NCBI GenBank assembly: GCA_028023455.1
Contig: JAQFVV010000112.1
Span: forward strand, 1,304,001-1,368,000
Direction of reading: 5' to 3'
From: Epiperipatus broadwayi
Taxonomy: Eukaryota > Onychophora > Udeonychophora > Euonychophora > Peripatidae
DNA length: 64,000 bases
The translations under genes were made by a program, and so were the position numbers. Below, piece by piece: positions 36,716 to 48,654 of this stretch. The stretch's first letter is position 1, and every line of letters starts with the position of its first letter. Under the pieces are notes generated by a model. It searched no databases. It was given only the letters and a program-made list of their open reading frames with translations, and had not been told where the DNA came from.

Positions 36716-36827
36716 AAAGGCAACATATAGTAGAAATTTGATATATTTATATATGAGGGTTGGTTCAAATCCTCCTGAGTCCTTCAATTTTTTTTTTTTT
36801 TCTTAACAAGTCTAATTATTTTTATTT

Positions 36828-39217
36828 TTACTTTTTCCTAAGAGCAAGATTAATTAGAGGCTTCCATACATTGTGTATTGCCACACTGGGTTGACTTATA
36901 GGATTATTTACCATTGTCATATGAGCAGCTTCCTTGAATTTTCTTCTATGCATTTTTTCCTCTTTATCCAATATCTTTGTATTTTCCCACTTAAGCACAT
37001 GGTCATTAGTACATACATGATCTGCTATGGTAGACACATCTATTTTTTCTCTTTTAACCATTAATTTGTGTTCCTTCAATCGTTGTTCACGACAGGTCTC
37101 ACCAATGTATTTCCTTCCACATTCACATGGTATTTCATAGATGCAGTTTTTGTTCTTCAACATTTCCAGTTTAGGCTTAGTAGAAGTAAGCATTCCTCAA
37201 AGTGTGGTAAGGCTTTGGAAAGCAGTCCTAATATTATATTGACTGCAGATTTTCTTTAGTTTGTCTGCCATTCCTGGTATGTATGGATACACCACTGTAC
37301 CAATAACTGTTTTCTCTTTTGGTGTCTCTTTGTGTTGTCTATTGAAGGTTTTTCTGATGACTGCTGATGGATAACTATTCTTCATAAGCATTTGTTCTAT
37401 GTGAATCTTTTCTTTTTCCAAGTCACTGGATTCTGAACAAACCTCCTTTGTTCCTTGTTTAGTGCTTCTTGTATGATTGGATGTATATGCCAAGTATTTG
37501 CCAGTGTGGGTCGGTTTCCTATACACTGTTGTTTTTACTTTGCCCTGACGGAGTCTTGTCACAAGAACATCCAAGAATGCCAATTTTTGTTCTTGTTCTG
37601 ATTCCATCGTGAATTTAATTGTAGGAGATATGTTGTTAATGTGCATCCAGAAAGACTGTAATTTTTCCTTGCCATGTGGCCATACCACAAATGTATCATC
37701 AACATATCGAAGCCACACTTTAGGGGGACTTGGAGTAGTATTTATGGCTGTGGTTTCAAGTTCTTCCATGTAAATGTTGCTGAGCGAGGGTGACAGTGAT
37801 GATTCCATGCCATCCCTTGATTTTGTTGGAAGAATTCTGAGTTATATTGAAAGTATGCTGTTGTTAAACAGAATGTTAATAATTCCATTATACTATCAAT
37901 AGGTAGAGCTGTTCTAGTTTGTAGACTATTATCGTCATTTAACCTTTTCCTTACAATAGACAATGCTTCATCACATGATACATTTGTAAACAGACTTTCC
38001 ACATCAAAGCTTACCAATATGTCAGTTCTATCCATTTTCATGTTCCTGACTAATTCCACAAAGTGCTTAGAATCCCTGACGAAAGACGATGTCCTATATG
38101 CCAATGGACTAAGAACTTCGAGAAGAAATCTTGACAAATTTTGACAGGGTGAATTTCTAGAACTAACAATAGGTCTTAATGGAACATTGTCTTTATGAAT
38201 TTTCGGCAGTCCATACAGGTGAGGAATCTTGCTGAAATACGAAGTTAATTTTCTTTTTTCTGAATCACTGAAATACCTGCGATGCTTCCGGAGTAATGCT
38301 TGTAGTTTTACCTCTGTATTTGGAATTGGATTTTTTGCTATCTTTTTGTATTGGCCTGCTGTGAGAAGGCCTTGTATTTTGTTATCATAATCAGTTTTAT
38401 CCATTACAACTGTAGTGTTACCTTTGTCAGCAGGAAGAATGATTATAGATGTATCCTGTTTGAGAGATTTAATAGCTTTCCTCTCATCACATGAAATGTT
38501 TGACTTCTGCTCGTGTCTTTCCAGTGTTCTTTTTACTCTCCAACGTAACTCTGCCACTTCCTCTAGATTCAAATTTTGGGTCACCTCATCAGTGGCGGCC
38601 ATTATATCCAATAGAGGTACTGTAGATGGTGTAATGGCGAAATTCAAACCTTTTCCAAGAACTGCTAATTCACAATTGGTAAGTTGTTTAGAACTAAGAT
38701 TTTTCACTGATGACGAGGATAGACTAGGTGCAGTATTACATTTGACTTTCCCATGTAGATTGACAAGCTTCTTCTTCTGAAAGTCTTTTATCCTCCCATG
38801 TAACTTACAATATGATCTGTTCACTGCTTGACAAATTCTTGAGAAATCTTCATCTATAACTTTGTTTTGAAGTAATGATTCCACACTTCTAATAGATCGC
38901 AATGTTTGATACTTGGTAAACCGTTGAACCTTTATACTTTCTCTCAATAAGGCCTCATTTGCTCTCTGAATAATTTTCTCAGTTCTCTTGGAGGAAATAG
39001 GAGGTTTTAACTGCAAACCCTTAGGAATAATCCCTTCTGATTTACATTTACATAAGAAAGTTAAATGATTTTCTACTTTAGCCAGTTTTAGACATAATTT
39101 TTCATAATGTCTAAATTTCAACATAGCATCGGGTCCATACCAAGTACAGACTATTTGTCTGAAGGTTTGTAATGATGGTATATTATAAGATGTGATATGT
39201 TGGACTATTTCCATCAT
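36828..39217 (-). pseudogene. Penelope-like reverse transcriptase / GIY-YIG endonuclease, two lesions
   Basis: Start ATG ATG at 39217 is preceded in frame by a stop and lies within the 5' terminal repeat. In order: an N-terminal region; an RT with GLPKIHKDNVPLRPIVSS, motif A FDVESLFTNV (about 38011-37982), QGMA|GSSLSPSLSNIYMEEL across the deletion, and motif C YVDDTFV (37706-37687); then CIYEIPCECGRKYIGET and RLKEH (the Y-YIG endonuclease motif with Cys pair), and downstream HVCTNDH and RRKFKEA. A single-base deletion near 37805 shifts the frame just before the GSSLSP motif. A TGA at 37199-37197, where family members have sense, interrupts the linker before the endonuclease. The total of about 796 codons is normal for the family. 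Catalytic aspartates are present. As it stands, no full-length protein can be made. Confidence 0.93.
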
Positions 39218-39333
39218 TTATGAGTGAATGTTGAATGTACAGAAAATTTTAAACTTTATTTAAACTTTTCAAATACAAACAACTTGTTAGTAATAACACA
39301 CAAATAGACAATACAGGTTAGTAATTACACAAC

Positions 39334-39367
39334 GTTTCGAGTAGTATTATTCTCCACTCTTCTTCAG
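39334..39367 (-). ncRNA. Hammerhead-ribozyme-like core (5' pseudo-LTR)
   Basis: Identical to the core at 36568-36601: CTGAAGA, 6-bp stem II with a 9-base loop, GAAAC. It lies between the tRNA-like promoter and the ORF on the sense strand of the element. Confidence 0.45.
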
Positions 39368-39406
39368 GTGTTGCTGGCCTATATGCACAGTAACAATATT
39401 CACTTA

Positions 39407-39481
39407 GAAGTTGAACTCGCACCTTTAGATTCTTGTAAATTGAATTTAAGGCAAACGCTCTACCAACTGAGCTATTCTGTC
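39407..39481 (-). repeat. tRNA-like Pol III promoter in 5' pseudo-LTR
   Basis: A box TAGCTCAGTTGGTAGAGC at 39474-39457 and B box GAGTTCAACTTC at 39418-39407 on the minus strand, upstream of the hammerhead-like core and ORF. The placement would suit an internal promoter for the element's transcript. That role is inference. Confidence 0.65.
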
Positions 39482-39488
39482 AAAGGCA

Positions 39489-39716
39489 TATAGGCCAGCA
39501 ACACCTGAAGAAGAGTGGAGAATAATACTACTCGAAACGTTGTGTAATTACTAACCTGTATTGTCTATTTGTGTGTTATTACTAACAAGGTGTTTGTATT
39601 TGAAAAGTTTAAATAAAGTTTAAAATTTTCTGTACATTCAACATTCACTCATAAATGATGGAAATAGTCCAACATATCACATCTTATAATATACCATCAT
39701 TACAAACCTTCAGATG
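39489..39716 (+). repeat. Inverted partial copy of the Penelope 5' region
   Basis: Reverse complement of 39156-39385, including the first codons of the ORF region (CTGAAGGTTTGTAATGATGG on the minus strand). It lies between the pseudo-LTR and the right target duplication. It carries a third hammerhead-like core at 39505-39538 on the plus strand. The two arms around the tRNA-like segment make a large potential hairpin of about 560 bases. Confidence 0.9.
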
Positions 39717-39959
39717 AATTATTATTAATAAATATATTTATTTCCTCGTACCTTAATGAGACCAAGTAAAAATTAATACATAGGAATATATGCAGGACAT
39801 ATCAGTGAAAAGGTGACTGATTCTCCAAGTTGTTTGCAGAGCCATCTTTTAATAAACACATATGCTATCAAGTAACATTGTTAGTTAGTTACCATAAAAG
39901 TTTTAAGATGCAGTGTGCCTGAATCACGAGTTACGACATGAACTTGATGTAATATGTGT

Positions 39960-40140
39960 TTCATTCCTTTACAGATCATCTTCAGAACTCTTCTGCCACC
40001 ATAATCTTGCAAACCATTTAAAAACCTTCTTGAAATTCATGGCTTTACTACCATACACAGTCTGAATCATTTCAAACCTTTTTGACCAGCAAATTTGCAA
40101 CAATTTGAAGAAAATTTAATGTTAACATCCTATTCTATTG
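39960..40140 (-). pseudogene. mariner transposase N-terminal (HTH) remnant
   Basis: On the minus strand 40101-39972 reads RFEMIQTVYGSKAM, then VFKWFARLWWQKSSEDD. This matches the HTH region of mariner/SETMAR-type transposases (...MLQ.AYG...LS...VFEW..RF..GR.S.EDD). No catalytic part or TIRs were found nearby. Confidence 0.55.
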
Positions 40141-40199
40141 TGGATTAAAGTATAAAACACAGTCACATTGCATGTAATAACTCACAATTCATATATGCT

Positions 40200-42980
40200 T
40201 GCACCTTAAAATTTTTGTGATGAATAACTAAATTGTCACATATAACACATATATTGATTCAGATGGCACTGCAGGCAGCTTGGAAAGAAAAACAGTTATA
40301 TTTTCACGAAGACATACTGTGTATGTATTTATTGATTTTTTAGCAATGTCTAGATGTTATTTTGTGCAGACAGTAGTAAAAACTATTTGGAAAAGGGGGG
40401 AGCAAACGTAAATTTTTTAACGAGTTTACCACATTTTAACCTGGTCATGTCAATGCTATACTTCTCTATGGTTTGAAGCAGTGAAGCAATAAACATGATT
40501 CATAATTTCAGTTCATTTAGTTAAAATGAAAAATCTTTTATAAAGCTTGTTTAGAACATTTAGTTTGATGTTAAACTAATGAACCAAAGAACTGTTCTAA
40601 AATTGTTGATCTCTTTGTTCTATATACCTTATCAAACAATTTTACTAATAGACTTAATTTGCTTGTGTTCCTTTGTACAAACATCATTGGCTAATATTTA
40701 TTTAGACTATTGCTCAAAAAACAGAATTTCTAATTGCTTGCTGAGTTATAGTAAATTGATTGAAGACCTGGATAGTACTGTAATTGCTGCATTGTTGTTA
40801 AATTTCTAATTAAATGTGGATGGTTTGATATTTGAAATTATAATATTGAATGTAGTATAATAGATTTAAAATAAATATATACAGAATACTCCACAATTTT
40901 ACAATTTCTCTGTGGTGCAAATAACTTAATTAAAATAAGATGCCATTTGTAGTAAATTTGCCTTTAGGGGGAGGAGTATAAAATTATTATTTTTACTTTA
41001 TAATATGTAGATTCTCATCAGCAGTATTTATTTTACATATTAAATTGTAAAATATTTTTCTGTTTTGAAGTTTATAATTTTGAGGAGAGAATATTGTGTA
41101 GTATCAACATCATATATTACCTTGGAATTCTTTGTACTGTATTTCATTTTAATAACTAACCTATTATAAAAATCGCGCAGAAAAGGAAATAAAACTCTTT
41201 CAACAATTTTTTTTTCTTTTTTAAATCCATTTTTAAGTTGATTTTAATTTACTAACAAAAGCAGTAAAAGAATTCGGTTAATTTAATTTGCAAAAATTAG
41301 CTTAAAATAGAAAGAGTTTTTATTATTCATCGAACATAAATCCATAATTAAAGTGAAAGTTTTTAATTTCTTGAAATAGCAATGGAAGGAAATAACTTGA
41401 CAAAAATAATTATACTTTCAGTTATTAATTGGAGCAATTTTTAAATTGTCATAATGTATTAGCTATGTCTTTAAAAGATTTTAAAATGTTATTTTTTAAA
41501 TTTTAAGTTAATCTTTTATATTTTTTCCTTCTTATATCAGTATTTGTGTAATATATAGATGTATATGAAAACTATACATTCATCCTTATATAGAGAATAA
41601 TGGCTTTATATATATGTAAATGTCATAAATAAATTGATGGTATATATAAAACATTTTACATTAAGAAAATAAAGTTTTGGTTCTTAAATAAAAACTTAAA
41701 TAAAAGCTACATTCTATTAACGAAAAATTTAATTGAAAGATACTTCATAAAACGAAGAAAAATAACTAAAAGGATATGAGAACAACGAAAAAAATATATT
41801 TAAAAACAGACAATTTGATTTTCATGAAATGTATTGATGAGATTATTGACTAATGAAATTCCAGAAATTGAATCATGTGAAAAGTCTGGACTAATCTGGA
41901 ATAGTCTGTGTCTACTGGGTGGAAGAACCCCAGTATTTCAAATGGGAAAAAATAAATGTAAAACACTAACAGAAGCTAGTTGTCATCTTACTTTTACATG
42001 CTAAGACTAATTACTGGGCAGACAAGGTTTTAAACATGTCACATAGATCCTTATAATTTTTGTATGTTTTTGAGTGAAGTAATATGTTGTAATTATTAAT
42101 TGTATGTGTTTTTGATTATTAAACATATTAAATTGTATTAATAATATTGTTTATATACCCTGGTTTTTACTTGTCAATAAGGTGGTATGTATATAAATTT
42201 ATTGCATGCCAAATTGTATGGTTACTGCATCCAGATGTAGCACTTTTTGCAAGTCTTATAAATTTGTTTTCACCATAGAAAGTGTGAAAATGTTCTACAG
42301 GTTTACCATCTTAGGAAATTTTAAAAAAGAAAAATGGCAAAAAAAAGCTTTTATTTATATCATTATTGGTTATTTATAAATGAATGTGCTTATTCTAACT
42401 TTAGAGAAAGAAAGATAAAAGTAGTAGAAAGACTAAAAAATCAAAGATGAGTTTTATAATGATTATACATACATTTTAATCTGGGGAAAACAAATACAAC
42501 CACATATGTCATATACTGGCTTTTTGTCTTTTAATTTCTTCAACATACTTTTTTTCTTCTGAACGCTAACTGCCTGTTTGATTATAGGTGTTTGTTATTT
42601 TTTCTTCACCACACCCTTCTCTGTCCAATGAAAGCAGTTTATTTAAATGGATCTTATTTTTTTCTGTGAGAACCATATTTTTTAAGAACTTGTTCAATAT
42701 GTGGTCAGTATTATTCTCAATACTTAAATGTAAATGGTTTATTCATTCACCACACACAATTAGTGATATCAAAAGTAAATGATAGTTCATCCTCAATATG
42801 GTGTAACAGTCCTAATTTTGTCTGCATACTTTACAAAATTTCCACCTGATTGAAATCCTTGCCCAATTTTTATAAGAATTGAAGTTTATATGAATACTAT
42901 TTTTAGCTCAGATATACACTTTGCACTTCCATCTGAAAATTGTATTTTTTCACTTTTTCATTTGTTTGAAGGTATGAGAA
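40200..42980. other. AT-rich stretch with no recognised gene
   Basis: The frames at 40579 and 42588 are AT-rich translations without recognisable motifs. Nothing else can be supported. Confidence 0.4.
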
Positions 42981-42987
42981 TGTTAAG

Positions 42988-43241
42988 TACACAAAGGCCA
43001 AACTCTCCATTCAGTAGTACTACTCAATGCAAGCCAGAATTATCAATGAATGCAGGAAGATTTGTGCATAATATTCCTATCTAATGCCTACTCATCCTAT
43101 ATCCCTAGACTAGTTTCTAGCTTGTGGCTTTCATCAATGAGGAGCCTTGGGTCTAAGAGCACCACCTAGATCTTAGGATCCATTGATAATTCTGGTTTGG
43201 ACTGGGTGGCACTATTGAATGGAGAGTTTAGCCCCTGTGTA
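42988..43241. repeat. Inverted repeat element, about 254 bp
   Basis: The left arm (42988-43052; AACTCTCCATTCAGTAGT, AGCCAGAATTATCAATG) pairs with the right arm (43180-43241; CATTGATAATTCTGG, ATTGAATGGAGAGTTTAGCC). The interior contains the dispersed CTAGTTTCTAGCTTGTGGCTTT block also seen at 35466 and 60738. A related short inverted repeat is at 13288-13388. Confidence 0.7.
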
Positions 43242-46200
43242 AACAGCTTGTGTAATCATAAAGAATGGTGATGTTTAGTGGTTTAATGTTAAATAATAGT
43301 TTTTATTTACAATTATAAGATTTTCCACACATGTAGACAAAATTCAGTGATATTAAATTATTAACTCTTCTATTGTTAACATGAGGAGTGACTTCATTTG
43401 GAGATTTTGGGAGGGTATTGATGGTGCTTCAGCTTTCCGTCACTCATCTGAAGCTAATTATAACTATTTTGCCAGTTTTGCATTCATTTGACAGTAGAAG
43501 ATGAAATTAAAATAATATTGATTTATTAGTTAAAGAAAAAATCTGAAGAGGTCAGTATTCTCTAGCCATCAGGAACTTCAAAAACAGTCCAATCCTGTCT
43601 ATTGATGATTGCTAGATTCTTTGTTCTCTGGCTTCAAGATCATTTGTGAGATTACTTGAAAAGACTGTTTACTTAGTATAGGAATTGCAAGAAAAAAAAA
43701 GATTTTTCCTAGTTTATCTAAATATCTATGATTATTTTTATATAGTATTTGTATAATAATTATTTAAAAACAAATATCCATGAGCACACTTTGATTTTAT
43801 TCAAATATATTTTACTTTTAAAAATAGAAATTAACAAATTCAATTGTATCAGTAAACAGAAAACTATGACAGTAAGATATCTGATAACACTTTATTTAAT
43901 ACTTTCGTCAGCAATGTTTATGATATTTTAAAAACTTATTAATGCAATTTTAAATTTTATAACAGAATGTGAAACATTTATAATGATTTCATGTTTTTTC
44001 ATTCATGTTTTAAGAATAAAATTCATTCCACAAATCTATTATTTTTTTTCCCCATCAGCTTTGCTGGCTTTCCTTTACATTATCCAATCAGAAAAAAAAA
44101 ATTATTGTTCTCATTATGTATTTCACATTATTATTATATTTTATGTTTGCAAAGTTTAATTATGATTCTCTGGATGTTTTTCATTTGTAATCTTATGTTT
44201 TTAACAAATCAAGTTCAATTTATTAAATTCTAACACAGACTGAAGATTTAGTACCAAAATCAAATATTAAATGATCACATAAATTGCCACCAGGGAGAGC
44301 ACTGGAAATATGTTCACAAGTTGATGACTTAAGATAATGTGTTCAGGGGGCAAAGGCATAATAGCAACCAGCCAAAGATAAAATTAAGACAAACTAATGA
44401 ACAACAAAGCATGATACCCAATTACTAACACCCACTATTAAGCTTAATATAAGGACATATAATTTATTAAAGTAATGTTAAAAAAATTGTAAGTAACCAA
44501 AAACAAAAAAAGATTGGAAAACAACAAAACCTTGTATATATATATATAATGTCTTTTAATAAAGGTAAATTCTTAAAATAAAAAAATAACTTATAAATAA
44601 TAATATACAATCTCTAGACTATTAATTAATTTTTAATAATTGTTAATATATTTATCTTAAGACACTATCATTTGAGTGCTTGTAGGAAATGTACTCATTG
44701 GTTCAGTATATGTATATCACAACAACTTACATTTAAAAATTATTCAGTCATGCTATCTAGATTACAAACCTTTTTACAAGCAGATGAAAAAATAGAACCA
44801 TCTACATTAAAATTTTGAATAATAATTCAGCTGAAAAGTGGTTCCATTTTCTTTTTCCATCTGTTTCTTATAGCCATAGCCGCATTTTTTTTTTTTTTTT
44901 ATGCAGAATGCTATGATATTTGTTTTTTTTATTCCAGTGTAGAGATGTGGATATTTTCATTTCATATTTATATATATGCATATTTAGAACATTTTGGTCA
45001 GTGATTATAAATTTCATCATTTATTTAATTGTAACTTATATCAGGCGAAATACGATTATATATTCCTACAAATTGATCCGATCCAAATCGATTTTGCAAG
45101 TATATGTTAATACTTGAGTATATATCTATTTATCATTTCTCCTGCAGATTTTTATCATTATTAGAAGGCTAGTCTATTCACTGAACTGATTTGATTGCTC
45201 ACCAATATTATAAAGTTTCCTATAAGCCCGATACTATTTGTGATTATAAATGTGTATTCCCAATCTAAAAACGTGAACTCAAATAACTTTTTTCATGGGG
45301 AGTCTATAAAATTTATCAAATTGCATCCAGATTGCAAGTAGCACAAGCACGGGTTAACTAACTTTTTGCTAATTTAGGAAAACAGGAGCCTTTTGTGATA
45401 AAGCATATGGCCTAGATTCTTTTTTTTTCTTATTGAACATGCATTATTTCTTGAATATGCCCGAGGAAAAAAAAATTCTTAGTTTTTTTGAATATAAATA
45501 GAGAAATCCAAACATGATTTCAGGAATATAATTCTCCTAGATAGTTCAACATCCAAAGAATGGAGACTGAATCAACAATATTATGCGTGCTTATTAGATA
45601 GGATGTTAAAATCAGTAGAATAGTCCGTAAGGGATTCACTTTTTTACCCCACTAGAAGTTTATCCCAGACCGCCTGGAAGAGTTGGTATTTACATAGAAT
45701 TATCAAGGGCATATTATTTCATTATTTTTGATGTCCTTAATTTTGTGTGACTGAATAAAATATTCTTTAGTATGGTAGACATTTTGAGTAATTTTATTAC
45801 ATAAAAGCTTTTATTCAGTCTTTTTTTTTTTTTACTTTTATGCGACACAAGTTTATTTATAGTAAATATCTTAGTTATAAGTTAATTTATTAAGGAAATA
45901 AACAGTTTTGCAGTTGTGTAAAAAATACATCAGTAAAACTTTCTTCACTAATAATCTTAATTGACTGATTGGTTGACTTCAGCTTGCCATTGGATTTGTG
46001 CAATGAAATATCTTCTCCCCCTTACCCACATTCTTTTTTTACTCTCTCTATAATCTTTTTTTTTTTTGAAAATCAATATACTGTAATTTTGCTTAGACGT
46101 CGTTTATGATCCCAATGTGCTGCTTTAAAAGCTGCGTTTCTTGCTTCTTCTTTTTTAAAAAAATGTCAATTTCTCTCATGATCAATAGATATATTGGTAA

Positions 46201-46510
46201 AGTAAAATTTGTTTTAAAAACACATCAAATTAGTTATGAGGGTAAGGAAAATGTGATCATTTAATTTTTAATTAATAGACGAATGTAAAAATGTGTGTGT
46301 ACCTTAGTTTGTGTGTATGTAAATTCTATATTAAAGGATCTATAGATGAAAACGGATTGTTTTTACTACAAAAATTTATTGGCAATAATGAAGTATTTAA
46401 CCATTGTCTACAATAGTTTGCCATAATTCTCTACCCAGACACTAGCAAAGTTATATATAAGTAAATAGATATGGAGAGGAAACAATCCCAGTCAAAGTGT
46501 GTGATAATAT
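43242..46510. other. AT-rich stretch with no recognised gene
   Basis: Several T runs and TATATA tracts (44536, 44973). On the minus strand 46185-46100 reads KKEEARNAAFKAAHWDHKRRLS, somewhat protein-like, but with no splice sites or family match. Confidence 0.35.
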
Positions 46511-46521
46511 TTGTTACCTTC

Positions 46522-46880
46522 TTGCTACATCATGTGAAAAACTGTCAGACCACTCTGAAGGATGTATACATTTTGGGAATCTTTCATCATCAGTTGCCTA
46601 AAGTGTACCAATTGCCCACGAATCACATAAATATAAGAACCACTCATTTAATAATGATAAATAGATTCATTTGATGTTGGAAATCTGAATATTCAGAATT
46701 GCAGACTTTATATAAATTAGCCTCTCCCATTATGGCTAAACACTAGCCAAGGCAGAATTATTTAAACTTGTTTGCATGAAACATTCATTATCCTGTTGCC
46801 ATACCATGTGAAAAAAATTCCATATAGCTCTGTGAAATGCTCACGTTTTGAAATCCTCCCTTGTCACCTGAATTGAATAA
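46522..46880. repeat. Diverged direct duplication (46522-46600, 46796-46880)
   Basis: TTGCTACATCATGTGAAAAA and TTGCCATACCATGTGAAAAA begin two blocks that continue in parallel (TGAAGGATGTATACATTTTG against TGAAATGCTCACGTTTTGAA, then CATCAGTTGCCT/CTTGTCACCTGA). It is an old duplication or two members of one repeat. Confidence 0.5.
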
Positions 46881-46894
46881 TATCAACTGTTTAT

Positions 46895-46985
46895 ATTGGC
46901 AGCGGTAAAGTGACTGACTATGGAGATCAGACAGTACATATTTTACATGCTGTGATTTGATCTGCCATCTATCCAGATTTATTTA
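46895..46985 (+). repeat. tRNA-like SINE head
   Basis: GGCAGCGGTAAAGTGACTGA (A-box-like) is followed 45 bases later by GTGATTTGATCTGCC (weak B box and possible acceptor partner). It resembles the sequence at 53756-53826, and both may be one SINE family distinct from the ATCACATGATC family. Confidence 0.4.
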
Positions 46986-47639
46986 CTTGTATTTCAAGAT
47001 GCTTTAACATATTAATTAGATGTATATATTAATTTTAATGAAATTGTTAAAACAGAATATTGACAAGAATTTTTATTCTATATCTCATTGAGCTCCTTGC
47101 GCCAGTAAACTTTTTTTCCCAGAAATAATTTTTTTTAGTAATATACATGCTCTTATTAAATAAATGCTATTTTTTTTTTATTATGATGATCTTGAAACAC
47201 TGCTTAAAAATAGTTTTATTAAGTCTATCTATATTTAAGAAAATAATTGATATAATAACAATGAAAGACATTTGATGTTTTACAAATTTCATATTTTTGC
47301 TGTTGAGTCAAAGTGTTTTGTTATTTTTTAATACAAAACATGTAATCTAGTTTTGAATTTATTAGTATCTGTATTGGATTATAATCTTTTTCTATTAGCC
47401 ATTTGTTATATTTCAAGTATATATATTATCATATATACAGAGCTTGTTACAGTTTCTGATGTAGTACAAAATGTGACAAGTAAATTAAGCAATCTCATAT
47501 ATAACTGTTTAGCATCTACATGTTTATAAGAATACATAATAATTATATATATTTTCATGTTTTAGTGCTTTACCATACATCAAATTATTCACCTTAAAAG
47601 GTGTTTGAGTGTATTAATAATTCCAGTCAGTAATACTAA

Positions 47640-47785
47640 TTGCCGCGAAGCAGTGTGGTTTAATATGATGATAAAGGGATAAACTTGATAATTAAATGTT
47701 CCTGATTCAAAGCAGTCTTTTAGGTTGATGCCTGAATATCACATGACCCATGAAGCAATAATGAATCAATTATTTGTTCTTAACT
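47640..47785 (+). repeat. SINE-like tRNA-derived repeat
   Basis: GCAGTGTGGTTTAATATGAT and CCTGATTCAAAGCAGTC (A/B-box-like), then the family tail TGCCTGAATATCACATGACC, CATGAAGCAATAATGAATCA. One of the better preserved copies. Confidence 0.6.
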
Positions 47786-48124
47786 ATTAGCACTATGACA
47801 AAAGTCCTATAGCTAACAATTCTTGGCTTGGAACTTGACTTATTATTTCTGATGCTTAAATGGTAAACCAACTTCAATTGATCGGCCATTCAATTATTTT
47901 CAGTTAACAGTATGAACAGTTTTACAGCTATTAAATAGTTTATTATTTTCTCTATAAGATTATAATAATTTAACTGGTGCTGGAATAGGGTGTTATTTTT
48001 AAAATTAAAAGGTGAATATGGTAGACTAAAACTCTTCTGTTTAATTAATTAATGTAAATAAATGTATAATTATAGAAGAATTTAATAACTATAAATAGTA
48101 TGATCAAATTATTAATAAAGTGAG

Positions 48125-48565
48125 TGGATGAAATTAATCATAGATTAAATTCGGATGGAGTACTCTTGGTAGAAATAACTTGATATTAAAAGGGAATGTG
48201 TGTGTGAAAAGGAAGATTTTAAATAGACGTGTTTTACAGGATCTTATTTATAGATCTGAGATTTGGTACTTAACAGAAACTTCAGATCATTCCATGGAAA
48301 GATATGATCACAAATGAATTACATGATTGAGAAACAGATATTGAAAAAATTAAGAGATTAAAATGGAGTTAGCTTGGACATATTTTCTAGAAGAGAAAAA
48401 TTTAAATTGAATCCCCAAGAGATTATAAAAGATCACATGTGAGATGGATGTATGAAATAAGGAATTTAGCTGGTGATGTGTAAGAGAGACACTATGAATT
48501 GGAAATGGATTATACTTTGGAAAGAAACCTTTATTCTGCACTGGATTAATAATAGTTAAAAGTGA
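48125..48565 (+). pseudogene. RTE-type LINE 3' end fragment
   Basis: The order of translated pieces is EINHRLNSDGVLL, a GRFxIDVFYRILFIDLRFGT stretch, IKRLKWSxLGHIF, PRDYKRSHVRWMYEI, then an ERNLYSALD-type end. It follows the C-terminal end of the RTE copy at 61030-62867, and the same GGATTAATAATAGTTAAAAG tail follows. Confidence 0.75.
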
Positions 48566-48654
48566 TAATGTTGTATTTGTTTAAATTGCTATGTCATAAC
48601 TCTAGTAATAAAAAATGTCTTTTCTATCCAAAGCATATGGGGGGGGGGGATGAC

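Larger units (their letters stand above)
36423..36726 (-). repeat. Penelope 3' pseudo-LTR
   Basis: Nearly identical to 39183-39487 over about 300 bases; the few differences include CACAGTGACAA/CACAGTAACAA and GCAAATGCTC/GCAAACGCTC. Reading the minus strand it holds a tRNA-like promoter segment, the hammerhead-like core and the sequence that in the other copy encodes the ORF start. Confidence 0.9.
39183..39487 (-). repeat. Penelope 5' pseudo-LTR
   Basis: Direct repeat of 36423-36726, placed so that it contributes the ORF start codon (39217). On the minus strand the order is tRNA-like segment, hammerhead-like core, AT-rich leader with a putative AATAAA-like AATAAAGT, ORF. The same segment therefore acts as 5' leader here and as 3' end in the other copy. 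Confidence 0.9.
36423..39716 (-). mobile_element. Penelope-like retroelement, nearly intact, 3.3 kb
   Basis: The element is bounded by a 15-bp target duplication AATTATTATTAATAA (36408-36422 and 39717-39731). One ORF of about 796 codons on the minus strand carries the RT and GIY-YIG domains, with only one in-frame stop and one 1-base deletion. Its terminal repeats are typical of Penelope elements. A direct repeat at 36423-36726 matches 39183-39487, and an additional inverted partial copy at 39489-39716 pairs with 39156-39385. Penelope elements are known to insert as partial tandems with inverted pieces. Lesions are few and the repeats almost identical, so the insertion is recent. Confidence 0.95.

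Noticed and set aside
36740-36800. Second tRNA-like unit (GGTTGGTTCAAATCCTCC plus T run)
   Set aside because: Only a B-box-like match followed by a poly-T; no A box at the right distance.
38415-38780. 121-codon plus-strand frame inside the Penelope element
   Set aside because: It is the opposite-strand shadow of the RT coding sequence.
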